Source: Marinobacter persicus (GTDB lineage Bacteria; Pseudomonadota; Gammaproteobacteria; Pseudomonadales; Oleiphilaceae). Taken from it: DNA of 64,000 bases. The stretch lies in assembly GCF_900114155.1 (NCBI RefSeq), contig NZ_FOSC01000013.1, positions 1 through 64,000 on the forward strand, given 5' to 3'. Shown here piece after piece: positions 10,021-19,787 of this stretch. How positions within the stretch are numbered: position 1 is the stretch's first letter; each line of letters begins with the position of its first letter. Position numbers and translations under genes: made by a program. Under the pieces are notes generated by a model that worked only from the letters and a program-made list of their open reading frames with translations, ran no database searches and was not told the origin of the DNA.

Positions 10021-12165
10021 GTGTCGGCAGAGGCAACGGTAGAAGACCTGACCCCGGTGTTGGGTGCTTATCTGGATAACAATCGCATCAATCAGGTGCG
10101 AAGGGCGTACTATTACGCCGAACAGGCCCATGAGGGCCAGATGCGCAAAAGCGGCGACCGCTACATTACCCACCCGCTGGCCGTGGCCGGCATACTTGCC
10201 AACCTGAAGCTTGACCACCAAAGCCTGATGGCGGCCATGCTTCACGATGTCATCGAAGATACCGGCATTCCCAAAGACGCACTGTCGGAACAGTTCGGCG
10301 ACGATGTGGCCGAACTGGTGGATGGCGTCTCCAAGCTCACCCAGATTGAATTTCGCACCCGCGCCGAAGCCCAGGCTGAAAACTTCCAGAAAATGACCCT
10401 GGCCATGGCCCGGGACATCCGGGTCATTCTGGTGAAACTGGCCGACCGCTTGCACAATATGCGCACGCTCGGCCCCATGCCGTACGAGAAGCGCCTGCGC
10501 ATTGCCACCGAAACCCTGGATATCTACGCGCCCATTGCCCACCGGCTGGGCATGCATTCCATTTGCACCGAACTGGAAGACCTGGGTTTTTCCTCTCTGT
10601 ACCCCATGCGTTCGAAATACATCGCCAAGGCGTTGGACAAGCTGCGGGGTAGCCACCGGGAGATCATTGAAGACATTCGCGGCAAACTGGAAGAAAAACT
10701 GAAGGAGCGTGGGCTGCCCGGCAAAATCATGGGCCGGGAAAAACACCTGAACTCTATCTACAACAAGATGAAGTTCAAGCATAAATCCTTCCATGAAATC
10801 ATGGACGTGTACGCCTTCCGCATCATTACCGAAACCGAGGACGACTGTTATCGCATCCTTGGCGTGGTGCACAGCCTTTACAAACCACTGCCGGGGCGGT
10901 TCAAGGATTACATCGCCATGCCCAAGGCCAACGGCTATCAGTCGTTGCACACCACCCTGTTCGGCATGCATGTGAACATCGAAATCCAGATCCGTACCGA
11001 GGAAATGGAACACATTGCCAATAACGGCATTGCCGCCCACTGGATGTACAAGAACGAAGAATCCGGTGTGACCACCATCAATCAGGCGCGGGTCGATAAG
11101 TGGGTCAAGGGGCTGATGGAAATCCAGGAGCGCGCGGACGACTCCATGGAATTCATCGAGCATGTGAAGGTCGACCTGTTCCCGGATGAGGTCTATGTGT
11201 TCACGCCCAAGGGGCGGATCATGGAGTTGCCCGGTGGTGCCACCCCGGTGGATTTTGCCTATGCGATTCACACCGATATCGGTAACGCGGCAGTGGCCTG
11301 CCGGATCAACCGCAACCTGGCGTCGTTAAGCCAGCCGCTGCAGAGCGGCCAGACGGTGGAAATCATCACCGCTCCTGGTGCCCGGCCGAATCCGGCCTGG
11401 TTGAGTTTTGTGGTCACCGGTAAGGCCCGCAGCAGTATTCGCCATGCCCTGAAAACCCGCGAGCGGGCGGAATCACTGGAACTGGGTCGTACCCTGCTGA
11501 AGCGCTCTCTGAAAGGCTTTGGTGCCAAGCTGAGCGATATCAGCGAAGCCCAGCGCCAGTTGGTGGTCAACCACAACCAGGTCAACAGCTTTGACGATCT
11601 GGTCAGCGATATTGGCCTGGGCAACCGGATGGCCTACCTGGTGGCCAGGCAACTGGTATCGGGTGGCGAGGCGATGGAGGAAGGCCCTGCCAACCTGGAG
11701 AACACCGGCGACGGCAAGGCCGGCCCGGTAACCATTCGCGGCACAGAAGGCCTGCTGGTGAAGTTCGCCTCCTGCTGCAAGCCGATTCCGGGCGATCCGG
11801 TGGTGGGCGTGATGGACTCTGGCAACGGCATGGTGATTCACTCGGATACCTGCTCGAAGCTGCCGGAAGACGACGAAGGCCGGGCGCGCCTGACCCACCT
11901 GAAGTGGGCCAAGGACATTACCGATGAGTTCTCGGTCGAGCTGCGTGTGGAGCTCGAGCGCCAGCGCGGCGTGATTGCCGAGGTGGCCAACGCGGTGGCT
12001 ATGGCCGACGGCAACATCGAGCGTATCGGGGTGGAAGAACAGAATGCCAAGTTCGGTGTGGTCAGCCTGGTGGTGCATGTGAACGGTCGCCGACACCTTG
12101 CACGGGTGATGCGCCGGGTGCGCAACATTCGGGCGGTGACCCAGATAAACCGGGTACGGCACTGA
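10021..12165 (+). CDS. spoT: Bifunctional (p)ppGpp synthetase/hydrolase
   Basis: A 714-residue protein from GTG 10021, which has GGAGG 4 bases upstream; an in-frame ATG at 9967 lies inside a terminator and is rejected. The N-terminal HD hydrolase domain shows the metal-binding HDVIEDT near residue 75. The synthetase domain follows (KFKHKSFHEIMDVYAFRII, then the DYIAMPKANGYQSLHT block), then TGS (DLFPDEVYVFTPKGRIMELP) and a C-terminal zinc-finger/ACT region with ASCCKPIPGD. An active hydrolase motif marks it as SpoT rather than RelA. It makes and degrades ppGpp in the cytoplasm. Confidence 0.95.
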   Translation: MSAEATVEDLTPVLGAYLDNNRINQVRRAYYYAEQAHEGQMRKSGDRYITHPLAVAGILANLKLDHQSLMAAMLHDVIEDTGIPKDALSEQFGDDVAELVDGVSKLTQIEFRTRAEAQAENFQKMTLAMARDIRVILVKLADRLHNMRTLGPMPYEKRLRIATETLDIYAPIAHRLGMHSICTELEDLGFSSLYPMRSKYIAKALDKLRGSHREIIEDIRGKLEEKLKERGLPGKIMGREKHLNSIYNKMKFKHKSFHEIMDVYAFRIITETEDDCYRILGVVHSLYKPLPGRFKDYIAMPKANGYQSLHTTLFGMHVNIEIQIRTEEMEHIANNGIAAHWMYKNEESGVTTINQARVDKWVKGLMEIQERADDSMEFIEHVKVDLFPDEVYVFTPKGRIMELPGGATPVDFAYAIHTDIGNAAVACRINRNLASLSQPLQSGQTVEIITAPGARPNPAWLSFVVTGKARSSIRHALKTRERAESLELGRTLLKRSLKGFGAKLSDISEAQRQLVVNHNQVNSFDDLVSDIGLGNRMAYLVARQLVSGGEAMEEGPANLENTGDGKAGPVTIRGTEGLLVKFASCCKPIPGDPVVGVMDSGNGMVIHSDTCSKLPEDDEGRARLTHLKWAKDITDEFSVELRVELERQRGVIAEVANAVAMADGNIERIGVEEQNAKFGVVSLVVHVNGRRHLARVMRRVRNIRAVTQINRVRH

Positions 12166-12236
12166 CTTCCGGCGGTTGACAGTCGCGCCAACAAAGGGCG
12201 ACGATTGGCGTTTTGGCAAAGAGGAAACTGAAGGTC

Positions 12237-12623
12237 ATGACCAACAAATCTGTTATCCAGACCGAAAACGCCCCGCAGGCGATTGGTACCTACTCCCAGG
12301 CGGTGAAAGCCGGAGATACCGTGTATCTGTCTGGCCAGATTCCGCTGGACCCGGAAACCATGGAAGTGGTGGCGGGCGACTTCGCCGCCAAGACCCGGCA
12401 GGTGTTCGAGAACCTGAAGGCCGTGTGTGAAGCCGCCGGCGGCGAGCTCAAGGACATCGTCAAGCTGAACATCTACATGACCGACCTGGCCAATTTCGCC
12501 ACGGTCAATGAAATCATGGCCACCTATTTCCAGGAGCCCTATCCGGCCCGCGCTGCCGTGGGTGTGGCAGCGCTGCCCAAAGACGTGCCGGTGGAAATGG
12601 AAGCGGTAATGGTGCTCAGCTGA
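12237..12623 (+). CDS. ridA: RidA family reactive enamine/imine deaminase
   Basis: A 128-residue protein starting [19 protein letters not shown]. RidA hydrolyses reactive 2-aminoacrylate-type enamines released by PLP enzymes. The substrate-binding arginine lies in [20 protein letters not shown], and GQIPLDP and [12 protein letters not shown] are also typical. The start at 12237 is preferred to one at 12213 because it matches family length and has a GAAGG upstream. It follows spoT by 71 bases, a common arrangement. Its last 8 bases overlap the convergent epimerase-like gene. Confidence 0.94.
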   Translation: MTNKSVIQTENAPQAIGTYSQAVKAGDTVYLSGQIPLDPETMEVVAGDFAAKTRQVFENLKAVCEAAGGELKDIVKLNIYMTDLANFATVNEIMATYFQEPYPARAAVGVAALPKDVPVEMEAVMVLS

Positions 12624-13485
12624 GGTTGCTGATCATCTCCCGGTATCCGGCCTTGTAGTCCGGGTACCGGAACTGAAAGCCGCTGTCGAGCAGGCGCTGG
12701 TTGTTGCAGCGCTTGCTACCGGCCCGCCCGCCTTTTCTCGCTCCTTCCACAGGTTCCTTGCATGGCACCTGCTGTCGAACCCAGTCAACCACTTCATCCA
12801 GCCGCACCGGCTGGCAATCACTGGCGATATACAGATCCTCAATGGTTTTGCCGGCAAGCGCCTGCCCTGCCAGCCAGGCGATGGCATTGGCGGCATCCAC
12901 CTCATGAATGCGATTGCTGAACGGTGCCGGCGGCTGTGGGTTCATGCGCCCCTCCAGCACTTCTTCCAGGAAACGCTGGCGGGTGGGGCCGTAAATACCG
13001 CTGAAACGGACCACGGTTGCCGGATGGATACTCTCCAGCGCCGTCTGTTCGCCCTGGCGTATTTGCTGGCCGGTAAACCGGTCGGGTTCGGCCGGGCCGG
13101 TCTCATCCACCCAGCTGTCATCGTCCTGGGCATAAACGCTGGTGCTGCTGACAAAAAACAGGCGGGTCAGCGGGCGTTCGCCAATGGCGACCAGCAGGTT
13201 CTGCAATCCGGTTACATAGGCCTGATGATAACCCTGCTCGCTGTAGTCAGATGGTGTCAGGCAGTAGACCACCACATCCAGGTTGTCGGGCAGTTTGCCG
13301 TTCAGGGTCTCCGGCTTGCTCAGGTCGGCGCCAATGCCGGTAATGCCTTCGGGCACGTTGCCGGGATTGCGGCGCAGGCCATACACAGTCGCCTGTTTGG
13401 CCAGTTCACAAGCGATGGCGCCGCCTAGCTTGCCGCAACCGGCGACCAGTATTTTTGCGGATGGGTTCGGGTATGTCCTTGTCAT
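12616..13485 (-). CDS. NAD(P)-dependent epimerase/reductase-like protein (YeeZ type)
   Basis: A 289-residue extended short-chain dehydrogenase fold. The nucleotide-binding motif [15 protein letters not shown] is near residue 12 and the segment [11 protein letters not shown] carries the S/T-Y region, but the classical YxxxK is not obvious; [10 protein letters not shown] matches the family. The ATG at 13485 is chosen over an upstream TTG at 13497. The substrate is unknown; relatives are annotated as sugar nucleotide epimerases. It is divergent from oxyR, sharing a 75-bp promoter gap, so OxyR could affect it. Confidence 0.8.
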   Translation of the reverse strand: MTRTYPNPSAKILVAGCGKLGGAIACELAKQATVYGLRRNPGNVPEGITGIGADLSKPETLNGKLPDNLDVVVYCLTPSDYSEQGYHQAYVTGLQNLLVAIGERPLTRLFFVSSTSVYAQDDDSWVDETGPAEPDRFTGQQIRQGEQTALESIHPATVVRFSGIYGPTRQRFLEEVLEGRMNPQPPAPFSNRIHEVDAANAIAWLAGQALAGKTIEDLYIASDCQPVRLDEVVDWVRQQVPCKEPVEGARKGGRAGSKRCNNQRLLDSGFQFRYPDYKAGYREMISNLS

Positions 13486-13560
13486 AGACAATTTCAATCC
13501 TTATGCTTTGGCTGATAAAGTATGTGAAACTCTATTTCGTTTCAGTTGCCGGAGCTCACC

Positions 13561-14523
13561 ATGACTCTCACCGAGTTACGATACGTTGTTACTCTCGCCC
13601 GGGAAAGGCATTTTGGTCGCGCCGCAGAGCGCTGTCATGTCAGTCAGCCCACCCTCAGTGTGGCGGTAAAGAAACTGGAAGATGAACTGGGTATTCCCCT
13701 GTTCGAGCGCAGTAAGAGCAGTATTCGGGTCACCGAAACCGGTCAGCGCATCATTGAGCAGGCCCAGCGTGTGCTGGATCAGGTGGGTGTGATCCGCGAC
13801 ATGGCCCAGGATGGCAAGAACCAGCTGAACTCGCCGCTGAAAGTGGGCGCCATTTATACCATCGGGCCGTACCTGTTCCCGCACCTGTTGCCGGAACTGC
13901 GCCGCGCCGCCCCGGACATGCCCCTCTACATCGAGGAAAACTACACCGCCAATCTGCGCCAGAAACTCCGGCATTCCGACCTGGACGCGATTATTGTCGC
14001 ACTGCCGTTCGATGAGCCCGAAGTGGTCACGCTGCCACTGTACGATGAGCCGTTCGTCGTGCTGCTGCCGGCGGACCATCCGTTGACGGAAAAAGACGAG
14101 ATCACCGCCGAGGAAATGTCCAAGGAGCAGCTGTTGCTCCTGGGGCCGGGCCACTGCTTCCGTGACCAGGTGCTGGAAAGCTGCCCGCCGCTGGTGGACG
14201 CCATTACCCACCGTTCCGACGGTGGTCAGCCGCAGCTGGTCACCGAAGGCAGCTCGCTGGAAACCATCCGCCACATGGTTGCCTCCGGCCTTGGCATCAC
14301 CGTGCTGCCGCTGTCGGCGGCCACCGCAATCAAATACCAGGAAGACATCCTGGCGGTTCGTCCCTTTGCGCCTCCGGTGCCGTTCCGTACCGTGGCCCTG
14401 GCCTGGCGTGTTACCTTCCCGCGGCCCAAGGCCATTGATGTGCTGTCGCTGGCGGCCAGCCAGTGCCGGGTGATTGAAAAGGCCAAAGACGCCACGCCGA
14501 CGACGGCCGCCAAGAGCGCCTGA
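13561..14523 (+). CDS. oxyR: Hydrogen peroxide-sensing LysR regulator
   Basis: A 320-residue LysR-type regulator. The N-terminal winged helix (TLTELRYVVTLARERHFGRA, then CHVSQPTLSVAVKKLE) binds DNA. The redox cysteines in GHCFRDQVLESCP fall at residues 199 and 208 when counted from ATG 13561, exactly the E. coli positions, which fixes the start. Oxidation to a disulfide switches it to activate catalase and peroxidase genes. It is followed at once by recG, 6 bases away, the usual oxyR-recG arrangement in this group. Confidence 0.96.
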   Translation: MTLTELRYVVTLARERHFGRAAERCHVSQPTLSVAVKKLEDELGIPLFERSKSSIRVTETGQRIIEQAQRVLDQVGVIRDMAQDGKNQLNSPLKVGAIYTIGPYLFPHLLPELRRAAPDMPLYIEENYTANLRQKLRHSDLDAIIVALPFDEPEVVTLPLYDEPFVVLLPADHPLTEKDEITAEEMSKEQLLLLGPGHCFRDQVLESCPPLVDAITHRSDGGQPQLVTEGSSLETIRHMVASGLGITVLPLSAATAIKYQEDILAVRPFAPPVPFRTVALAWRVTFPRPKAIDVLSLAASQCRVIEKAKDATPTTAAKSA

Positions 14524-14529
14524 TCTTTC

Positions 14530-16605
14530 ATGGCGTCGCTGGAGGATATCTGCGTCACCGAGCTCAAGGGCGTGGGCCAGGCGCTTGCCGACAAGCTCGC
14601 CAAACTGGGCATCCGCTCGGTGCAGGACCTTCTGTTCCACCTGCCGTACCGGTACGAGGACCGCACCCGCATTGTGCCTATTGGCAGTCTGCGGGTGGGC
14701 GATGTGGCCGTGGTGGAAGGCGAGGTGATGAAAGCCGACCTGGTGATGGGTCGCCGGCGCAGCCTGCAGGTGACCTTGAAAGATGACAGCGGTTTTCTGG
14801 CGTTGCGCTTTTTCCACTTCAATGCCGCGCAGAAAAACCAGCTGGCCGAAGGTGCGCGGGTGCGCTGCTTTGGTGAGGTTCGCCCGGGCAGGGCGGGCTT
14901 CGAGTTTTACCATCCCGAGTACCAGGTAAACCCGCCGCCCATGCCCCCGGCCGAACAGGCCACGCTCACGCCCGTCTACCCCCTCACCGAAGGCATCCAG
15001 CAGCCCCGTGTACGCAGCTTGTGCAAGCAGGCTCTTGGGTTCCTGCGCCGGTTCCCGATCAGGGACTGGCTGCCTTCGGAACTGCTCGCGGATTATCAGT
15101 TACCGGGCATTACCGAAGCCGTGCGCCTGGTGCATTCGCCACCGGCCGGCTCACCGGTTCATTTGCTGGTGGAGGGAAAGCACCCCGCCCAGCAGAGGCT
15201 GGTCATGGAAGAACTGCTGGCCCACCAACTGAGTCTTTTGCAGGTCCGTGAACAGATCCAGGCTCGCGAGGCCTTGCCACTGTTGCCTGCCGGAGACCTG
15301 GCCGAGCGTTTTCTGGATCAGTTGCCTTTCACGCTGACCGGTGCCCAGAAGCATGTGATGGCCGACATTCGCCAGGATCTGAGCCAGCCCCTGCCCATGC
15401 TGCGGCTGGTACAGGGCGATGTGGGCTCCGGCAAAACCGTGGTGGCGGCGCTGGCGGCCTTGCAGGCTATCGGTGCCGGCGCTCAGGTGGCGCTGATGGC
15501 GCCCACCGAAATTCTGGCCGAGCAGCACTACCAGAATTTCCGTAACTGGCTGGAGCCCTTGGGTATCGAGCTGGCCTGGATCTCCGGCAAGGTCAAGGGC
15601 CGGGCCCGGCAAGCGGCGCTGGAGGCCGTGGCCGAGGGCCGGGCGCAGGTGGTGATCGGCACCCACGCGCTGTTTCAGAATGATGTTGTCTTCCAGCGAC
15701 TGGCTCTGGTGATTGTCGACGAGCAACACCGTTTTGGCGTACACCAGCGCCTGGCCCTGCGCGAGAAAGGCGTGGGTGGCACCCTGGCGCCGCATCAGCT
15801 GATCATGACCGCCACGCCCATTCCCCGAACCCTGGCCATGAGTGCGTATGCGGACCTGGATACCTCGGTGATTGATGAGCTACCTCCGGGCCGCAAACCC
15901 ATCGAAACCGTGGTGGTGCCGGACACCCGGCGCGACGACATCATCGAGCGGGTTCGCAAAGCCTGCCGGGAGGGGCGCCAGGCCTATTGGGTATGTACCC
16001 TGATTGAGGAGTCCGAGGCGCTTCAGTGTCAGGCGGCGGAAGTGACCGCCCAGGAGCTGGCGGAACGCCTGCCAGACCTGAAAACCGGGCTGGTGCACGG
16101 GCGCCTGAAAGCCGCCGAGAAAGCCGAGGTAATGGAGCGCTTCAAGAACGGTGAGCTGGATTTGCTGGTGGCCACCACGGTGATCGAAGTGGGGGTGGAT
16201 GTGCCCAACGCCTCGCTGATCATCATTGAAAACCCCGAACGGTTGGGGCTGGCCCAGTTGCACCAGTTGCGCGGCCGTGTCGGCCGGGGCGAACAGGAGA
16301 GTTTCTGCGTATTGCTCTATCATCCGCCCTTGTCGAACAATGGCAAGGCGCGCCTGCAGGCGTTGCGCGACAGTCAGGACGGGTTTTTCATTGCCGAAAA
16401 AGACCTGGAAATCCGGGGGCCGGGAGAGGTGCTGGGCACCCGGCAGACTGGCATGATGCAGTTCCGACTGGCAGACTTTGAAAGGGACAAGGGCTGGATC
16501 GAGCCGGTGCGGGAGATGGCGCCGGGGCTGATGCAGCAACCCGCAACTGTTCAGGCACTGATCCGCCGCTGGCTGGGTGAGAAGATCCGCTACGGCGACG
16601 TATAA
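14530..16605 (+). CDS. recG: ATP-dependent DNA helicase RecG
   Basis: A 691-residue helicase that remodels stalled replication forks and Holliday junctions. The N-terminal wedge/OB domain (about residues 1-250) includes LLFHLPYRYEDRTRI. The helicase core has Walker A QGDVGSGKTVVA, DEQHRFG (the DEAH-type box), TATPIPRTLAMS and HQLRGRVGRGE with the motif VI arginines. Length equals the family norm (693 in E. coli). It is probably cotranscribed with oxyR. Confidence 0.97.
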   Translation: MASLEDICVTELKGVGQALADKLAKLGIRSVQDLLFHLPYRYEDRTRIVPIGSLRVGDVAVVEGEVMKADLVMGRRRSLQVTLKDDSGFLALRFFHFNAAQKNQLAEGARVRCFGEVRPGRAGFEFYHPEYQVNPPPMPPAEQATLTPVYPLTEGIQQPRVRSLCKQALGFLRRFPIRDWLPSELLADYQLPGITEAVRLVHSPPAGSPVHLLVEGKHPAQQRLVMEELLAHQLSLLQVREQIQAREALPLLPAGDLAERFLDQLPFTLTGAQKHVMADIRQDLSQPLPMLRLVQGDVGSGKTVVAALAALQAIGAGAQVALMAPTEILAEQHYQNFRNWLEPLGIELAWISGKVKGRARQAALEAVAEGRAQVVIGTHALFQNDVVFQRLALVIVDEQHRFGVHQRLALREKGVGGTLAPHQLIMTATPIPRTLAMSAYADLDTSVIDELPPGRKPIETVVVPDTRRDDIIERVRKACREGRQAYWVCTLIEESEALQCQAAEVTAQELAERLPDLKTGLVHGRLKAAEKAEVMERFKNGELDLLVATTVIEVGVDVPNASLIIIENPERLGLAQLHQLRGRVGRGEQESFCVLLYHPPLSNNGKARLQALRDSQDGFFIAEKDLEIRGPGEVLGTRQTGMMQFRLADFERDKGWIEPVREMAPGLMQQPATVQALIRRWLGEKIRYGDV

Positions 16606-16643
16606 CTCGCGGCACACAGTGCCGCTCTCGAGGTGACCGCACT

Positions 16644-18011
16644 ATGCAACTGCCCGTTATGATCAAACAGGCCCTGGCCGAGCAGTCCTCGGCGGTGTCC
16701 TTGCGGGATATCCGCCAGGTGGATCCGAGCCATGTGCTGCGTATGGTTCTGTTGTCAGATTCCGAAGGCAAGCTGCAGGTTATCTGCCGGCGCGATGATC
16801 TGCTGGACCTGGCCACCCTCAACAAACGCCTTGGGCGGGACCTGCGCATGATGCCGATCGGGGAGCAGGTGCGGGTTCGCCAGAAAGTCGGTCTGACCGA
16901 ATTGCCCGCGCTGCCGGGATTAACCGGTTGGCCGCTGGTTATTGACCCGAGCGTGGATGAGCTGGATTACGTGGCGCTGCCCCTGGCCGATCTGTCGCTG
17001 GCCATGGTGCTGCCCATCGATGATTTTACCCAGTTGACGGCCAGTGGCCGCCGGAAAAGCTTTGCGGTTGATACCCGCTCCATTCCGGTGAATCTCGACA
17101 ACCCGGCGGCTGACCGGGATCAGCTGCATTCGGCGATTAACCGCTTCACCGGCCTGCGTATCCAGCAACGCCTGGAAGACACCCTGGAACTGCCACCCCT
17201 GCCGGAAACCGCCCAGCGGATCATTCACTTGCGGGTGAATCCCAATGCCGTGATGGGAGATCTGGTGGATGTGGTGGAAAGCGATCCAAGCCTGGCCGCG
17301 CAGGTGGTCAGTTGGGCATCCTCCTCGTTTTATGCCGCCGCCGGGCAGGTGCGTTCGGTCTATGACGCCGTTTCACGGGTCCTGGGCTTTGACCTGGTGA
17401 TGAACCTGGCCATGGGGCTGGCCCTGGGGCGGGCCTTGCGTCAGCCTTCGGATCACCCGGATGGCTACGTGGATTACTGGCAGCAGGCTATCTGGCAGGC
17501 GCAGTCGGCGGGCATTCTCGCCGGAATGATGCGTGGCCCGCGCCGGCCGGTATTTGGCCTGGCCTATCTGGCCGGTTTGCTGCACAACTTTGGTCACCTG
17601 GTGCTGGCACAGGTGTTTCCGCCCCATTTTCGTCTGGTGTGTCGCTCGCTTGAGGTGAACCCGGACATCGATTCAAGTGTTATCGAACATCAGTTGCTGG
17701 GGGTAACCCGCGAGCAGATCGCTGCCCGCCTGATGGACAACTGGGGGATGCCGGAGGAAGTTGGCGCCGCTATCCGTTACCAGAAAAATCCTGAATATGA
17801 CGGCGAGCATGCGGCTTACGCCCGTGTGCTTTGGCTGGGACGACAGTTGCTGACCGAGAGAGGCATTGCTCTGGGTGCTGGTGAAGCGGTGCCGGATGCC
17901 GTTTTTGGTGAATTGGGACTCAACCGGGATAAAGTGGAAGAGCGGTTTGACGGCCTGGTGAGTAACAAAGACAGCGTGATGGCGATCGCCGGCATGATGA
18001 GCCTGGGCTGA
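16644..18011 (+). CDS. YbaK-like plus HDOD two-domain protein
   Basis: A 455-residue protein. Residues about 1-150 resemble the YbaK/ProX aminoacyl-tRNA deacylase fold (VLRMVLLSDSEGKLQVI, DLATLNKRLGRDLRM). Residues about 170-400 are an HDOD domain: ELPPLPETAQRIIHLR at its start, DPSLAAQVVSWASSSFY, and HNFGHLVL in place of the HD pair. HDOD domains are non-catalytic HD relatives in signalling proteins. The combination is seen in Marinobacter and pseudomonads; whether the YbaK part edits tRNA is unknown. It follows recG by 38 bases. Confidence 0.78.
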   Translation: MQLPVMIKQALAEQSSAVSLRDIRQVDPSHVLRMVLLSDSEGKLQVICRRDDLLDLATLNKRLGRDLRMMPIGEQVRVRQKVGLTELPALPGLTGWPLVIDPSVDELDYVALPLADLSLAMVLPIDDFTQLTASGRRKSFAVDTRSIPVNLDNPAADRDQLHSAINRFTGLRIQQRLEDTLELPPLPETAQRIIHLRVNPNAVMGDLVDVVESDPSLAAQVVSWASSSFYAAAGQVRSVYDAVSRVLGFDLVMNLAMGLALGRALRQPSDHPDGYVDYWQQAIWQAQSAGILAGMMRGPRRPVFGLAYLAGLLHNFGHLVLAQVFPPHFRLVCRSLEVNPDIDSSVIEHQLLGVTREQIAARLMDNWGMPEEVGAAIRYQKNPEYDGEHAAYARVLWLGRQLLTERGIALGAGEAVPDAVFGELGLNRDKVEERFDGLVSNKDSVMAIAGMMSLG

Positions 18012-18015
18012 ACAT

Positions 18016-18040
18016 AAAAAGGCCGGCGCAAGGGCCGGCC
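18016..18040 (-). terminator. Terminator-type hairpin for minus-strand transcription
   Basis: GGCCGGC pairs with GCCGGCC across 6 bases; on the minus strand a run of five T follows, so it would stop transcripts from the 18198-18656 gene. On the plus strand no T-run follows, so it is a poor terminator for the HDOD gene. Confidence 0.65.
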
Positions 18041-18197
18041 AGTGTCACCCGGGGTCTGCAGTGTCGTCCAAACTTATCAGGAGAAAACAGGACAACTGTA
18101 AAACAGCAGTTGCAAGCAATGTCAGAGGTTCATCCGATGCAATAATCAACCTCTGATTAAAATATAGTCGACTGTCGCGAAAAATAAAGTGAATGGA
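18041..18197. other. Intergenic gap, no feature recognised
   Basis: About 155 bases, AT-rich in its second half, between the terminator hairpin and the DUF2489-type gene. No open frame or promoter of note. Confidence 0.5.
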
Positions 18198-18656
18198 TCA
18201 ATTGAATGGGTGATGCCGAATCAGTGCGGCCGCTTCCCTGATTTCATCCGCGTGTTCTTCTTCCACGGCAAAGCGTTCTTCATCCAGTTTCCGTAACGTT
18301 TCGGAATCGGTGTTCAAACGCGCCCGATGGGTGGGCATGTGGCTGATCTTGTCGTGTACCTGCTGAAATACACGATACTTCGGGTCCTCCAGCAATTCGG
18401 GTTCGACATGTTCCAACAAGCCTTTCAGACGCAGGCAGGCCTCAGAATATTCCACCTGTTTAGCCTCAACCGCCATGGCGACCAGACGAATACTCTCCAC
18501 CATTTCCTGCCGGCGCCGGGCCTGAAACTCCTCGGTTTTTCTCTGACGCAGGCGGTGTTCGGAAAGGATGCGGGACTGGCGCCAGATATAGAATAAAAGC
18601 ACACCGATGACCACGAGTGCGATGGCGATGAACACGAGTTGAAGGCCGCGGGGCAT
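18198..18656 (-). CDS. DUF2489-type small membrane protein
   Basis: A 152-residue protein with one N-terminal TM helix (about residues 6-26, LVFIAIALVVIGVLLFYIW) and a charged cytoplasmic helical domain rich in Arg, Glu and Gln. The pattern RRRQEMVESIRLVAMA followed by EYSEACLRLKGLLEHV is what I recall for DUF2489 proteins. No enzymatic motif is visible. It stands alone on the minus strand with its own terminator. Function unknown. Confidence 0.7.
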   Translation of the reverse strand: MPRGLQLVFIAIALVVIGVLLFYIWRQSRILSEHRLRQRKTEEFQARRRQEMVESIRLVAMAVEAKQVEYSEACLRLKGLLEHVEPELLEDPKYRVFQQVHDKISHMPTHRARLNTDSETLRKLDEERFAVEEEHADEIREAAALIRHHPFN

Positions 18657-18793
18657 GCCTGGTCTCCTTGCCTGGGAGTCGAATGAGTGGTGTAAAAAAG
18701 AGTGACACTACCACTATCTCAGTTCGGATAGCACGTTTAATGTGGCAGTTGGCGCAGGGCCTTGCAATAAGGGTTAACCATGGAGGGTATGGC

Positions 18794-18821
18794 AAAAGCG
18801 TCGGCCCCGGAGTCCGGGGCC
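18794..18821 (-). terminator. Hairpin after the PEP-CTERM gene
   Basis: GGCCCCGG pairs with CCGGGGCC with a 3-base loop; read on the minus strand it lies just after the stop of the PEP-CTERM gene and is followed, after a short interruption, by TTTT. A moderate terminator. Confidence 0.55.
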
Positions 18822-18835
18822 GCGTGTGGAGAGGA

Positions 18836-19438
18836 TCAGGCTTTGCCCATCCGGCGGCGGCTCAGCCCCAGGCCCAGCAGGCCGAGGCCAAGCAGTGCGA
18901 TGGAGCCGGGTTCCGGCACATAGGTCGGCGGCTCACTGTTGTAGAAGGCGATGTGAGACAATTCCTTGTCGTCGGGTGTAAACCAGGTGCCTTCGGTGAC
19001 CACTTCCGCCAGGTTCAGGCAGGCGAGAGTGTAGGTGTTGCCGCTGCAGTCTTCACTGTTCGCGTCGTCCACATACCAGAACAGGTTGAAGCCGTTGCCG
19101 GCCTTGACTGACCAGTAGCGGATACCGGGGTCATCTTCGCCGGGGGTGTAGTTCCAGCTGCCTGTGGCGTCACCGCTGAAACTGATCTCATCACCGGTGA
19201 AGCTGCCGTAATCACTGTTAAGCTCATCGACGGTGCCGTTGGGCTTGTACTTGACGATCAGCGGTGAAATCTCGATACGCTCATCGTCGTCGTCGATGAA
19301 AATCTGGCAGGCTTCGCCTTTGCCGAAATAGCCGGAGCAGTCGTTGCCCTCGAATTCGTGGTAGATCAGCCCTGCCGAGGCCGGCAGTGCAAACAGGCCG
19401 GCAACCAGTGCGCCTGTGGCGGGAATGAATGTTTTCAT
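18836..19438 (-). CDS. Secreted PEP-CTERM sorting-domain protein
   Basis: A 200-residue exported protein. The N-terminal signal peptide ends near LFALPASA-G. The C-terminus is a textbook PEP-CTERM tail: VPEPGSIALLGLGLLGLGL followed by SRRR, the tripartite signal cut by an exosortase. The body is acidic (IDDDDERIEI, TPGEDDPGI) and contains six cysteines, which fits a salt-tolerant extracellular protein. No exosortase or polysaccharide genes are nearby, so the sorting machinery must lie elsewhere. Function unknown. Confidence 0.85.
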   Translation of the reverse strand: MKTFIPATGALVAGLFALPASAGLIYHEFEGNDCSGYFGKGEACQIFIDDDDERIEISPLIVKYKPNGTVDELNSDYGSFTGDEISFSGDATGSWNYTPGEDDPGIRYWSVKAGNGFNLFWYVDDANSEDCSGNTYTLACLNLAEVVTEGTWFTPDDKELSHIAFYNSEPPTYVPEPGSIALLGLGLLGLGLSRRRMGKA

Positions 19439-19787
19439 GATGGAATCCTCCAGAATGTCCTTTCCGGTAAACCGGATCCACTGTCAGCAGGGTGCCCGAT
19501 GGTCCTTTTGCAGCAGTGTCTGAAGCAGATAAAGCATAAATGCTGCCAAAACCTAACATGCTGAAAGTACGGCTTAATTTTGTGAGCGCCGGTTGTGGCT
19601 GTAAAAAACCTCGACGCTTTGGCGGCCCGGGCCGGCGGTAACCTTGACAGGGGGAGGCAGCCCCCTAATATAGCGCACACGTTGGCCGGTAACTTGCAGA
19701 GGGCTGCAGTTTGGAGTGCGGCGTAGAACAAAGGGATGCTGCCGCGCTCAGAATCTCATTTTTTTACCAGTAACACAGGATGCATCC
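19439..19787. other. Intergenic region between divergent genes
   Basis: About 350 bases holding the promoters of the PEP-CTERM gene (minus) and the next plus-strand gene. An AGGA sits 7 bases before the ATG at 19788. No conserved RNA or repeat was recognised. Confidence 0.5.
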
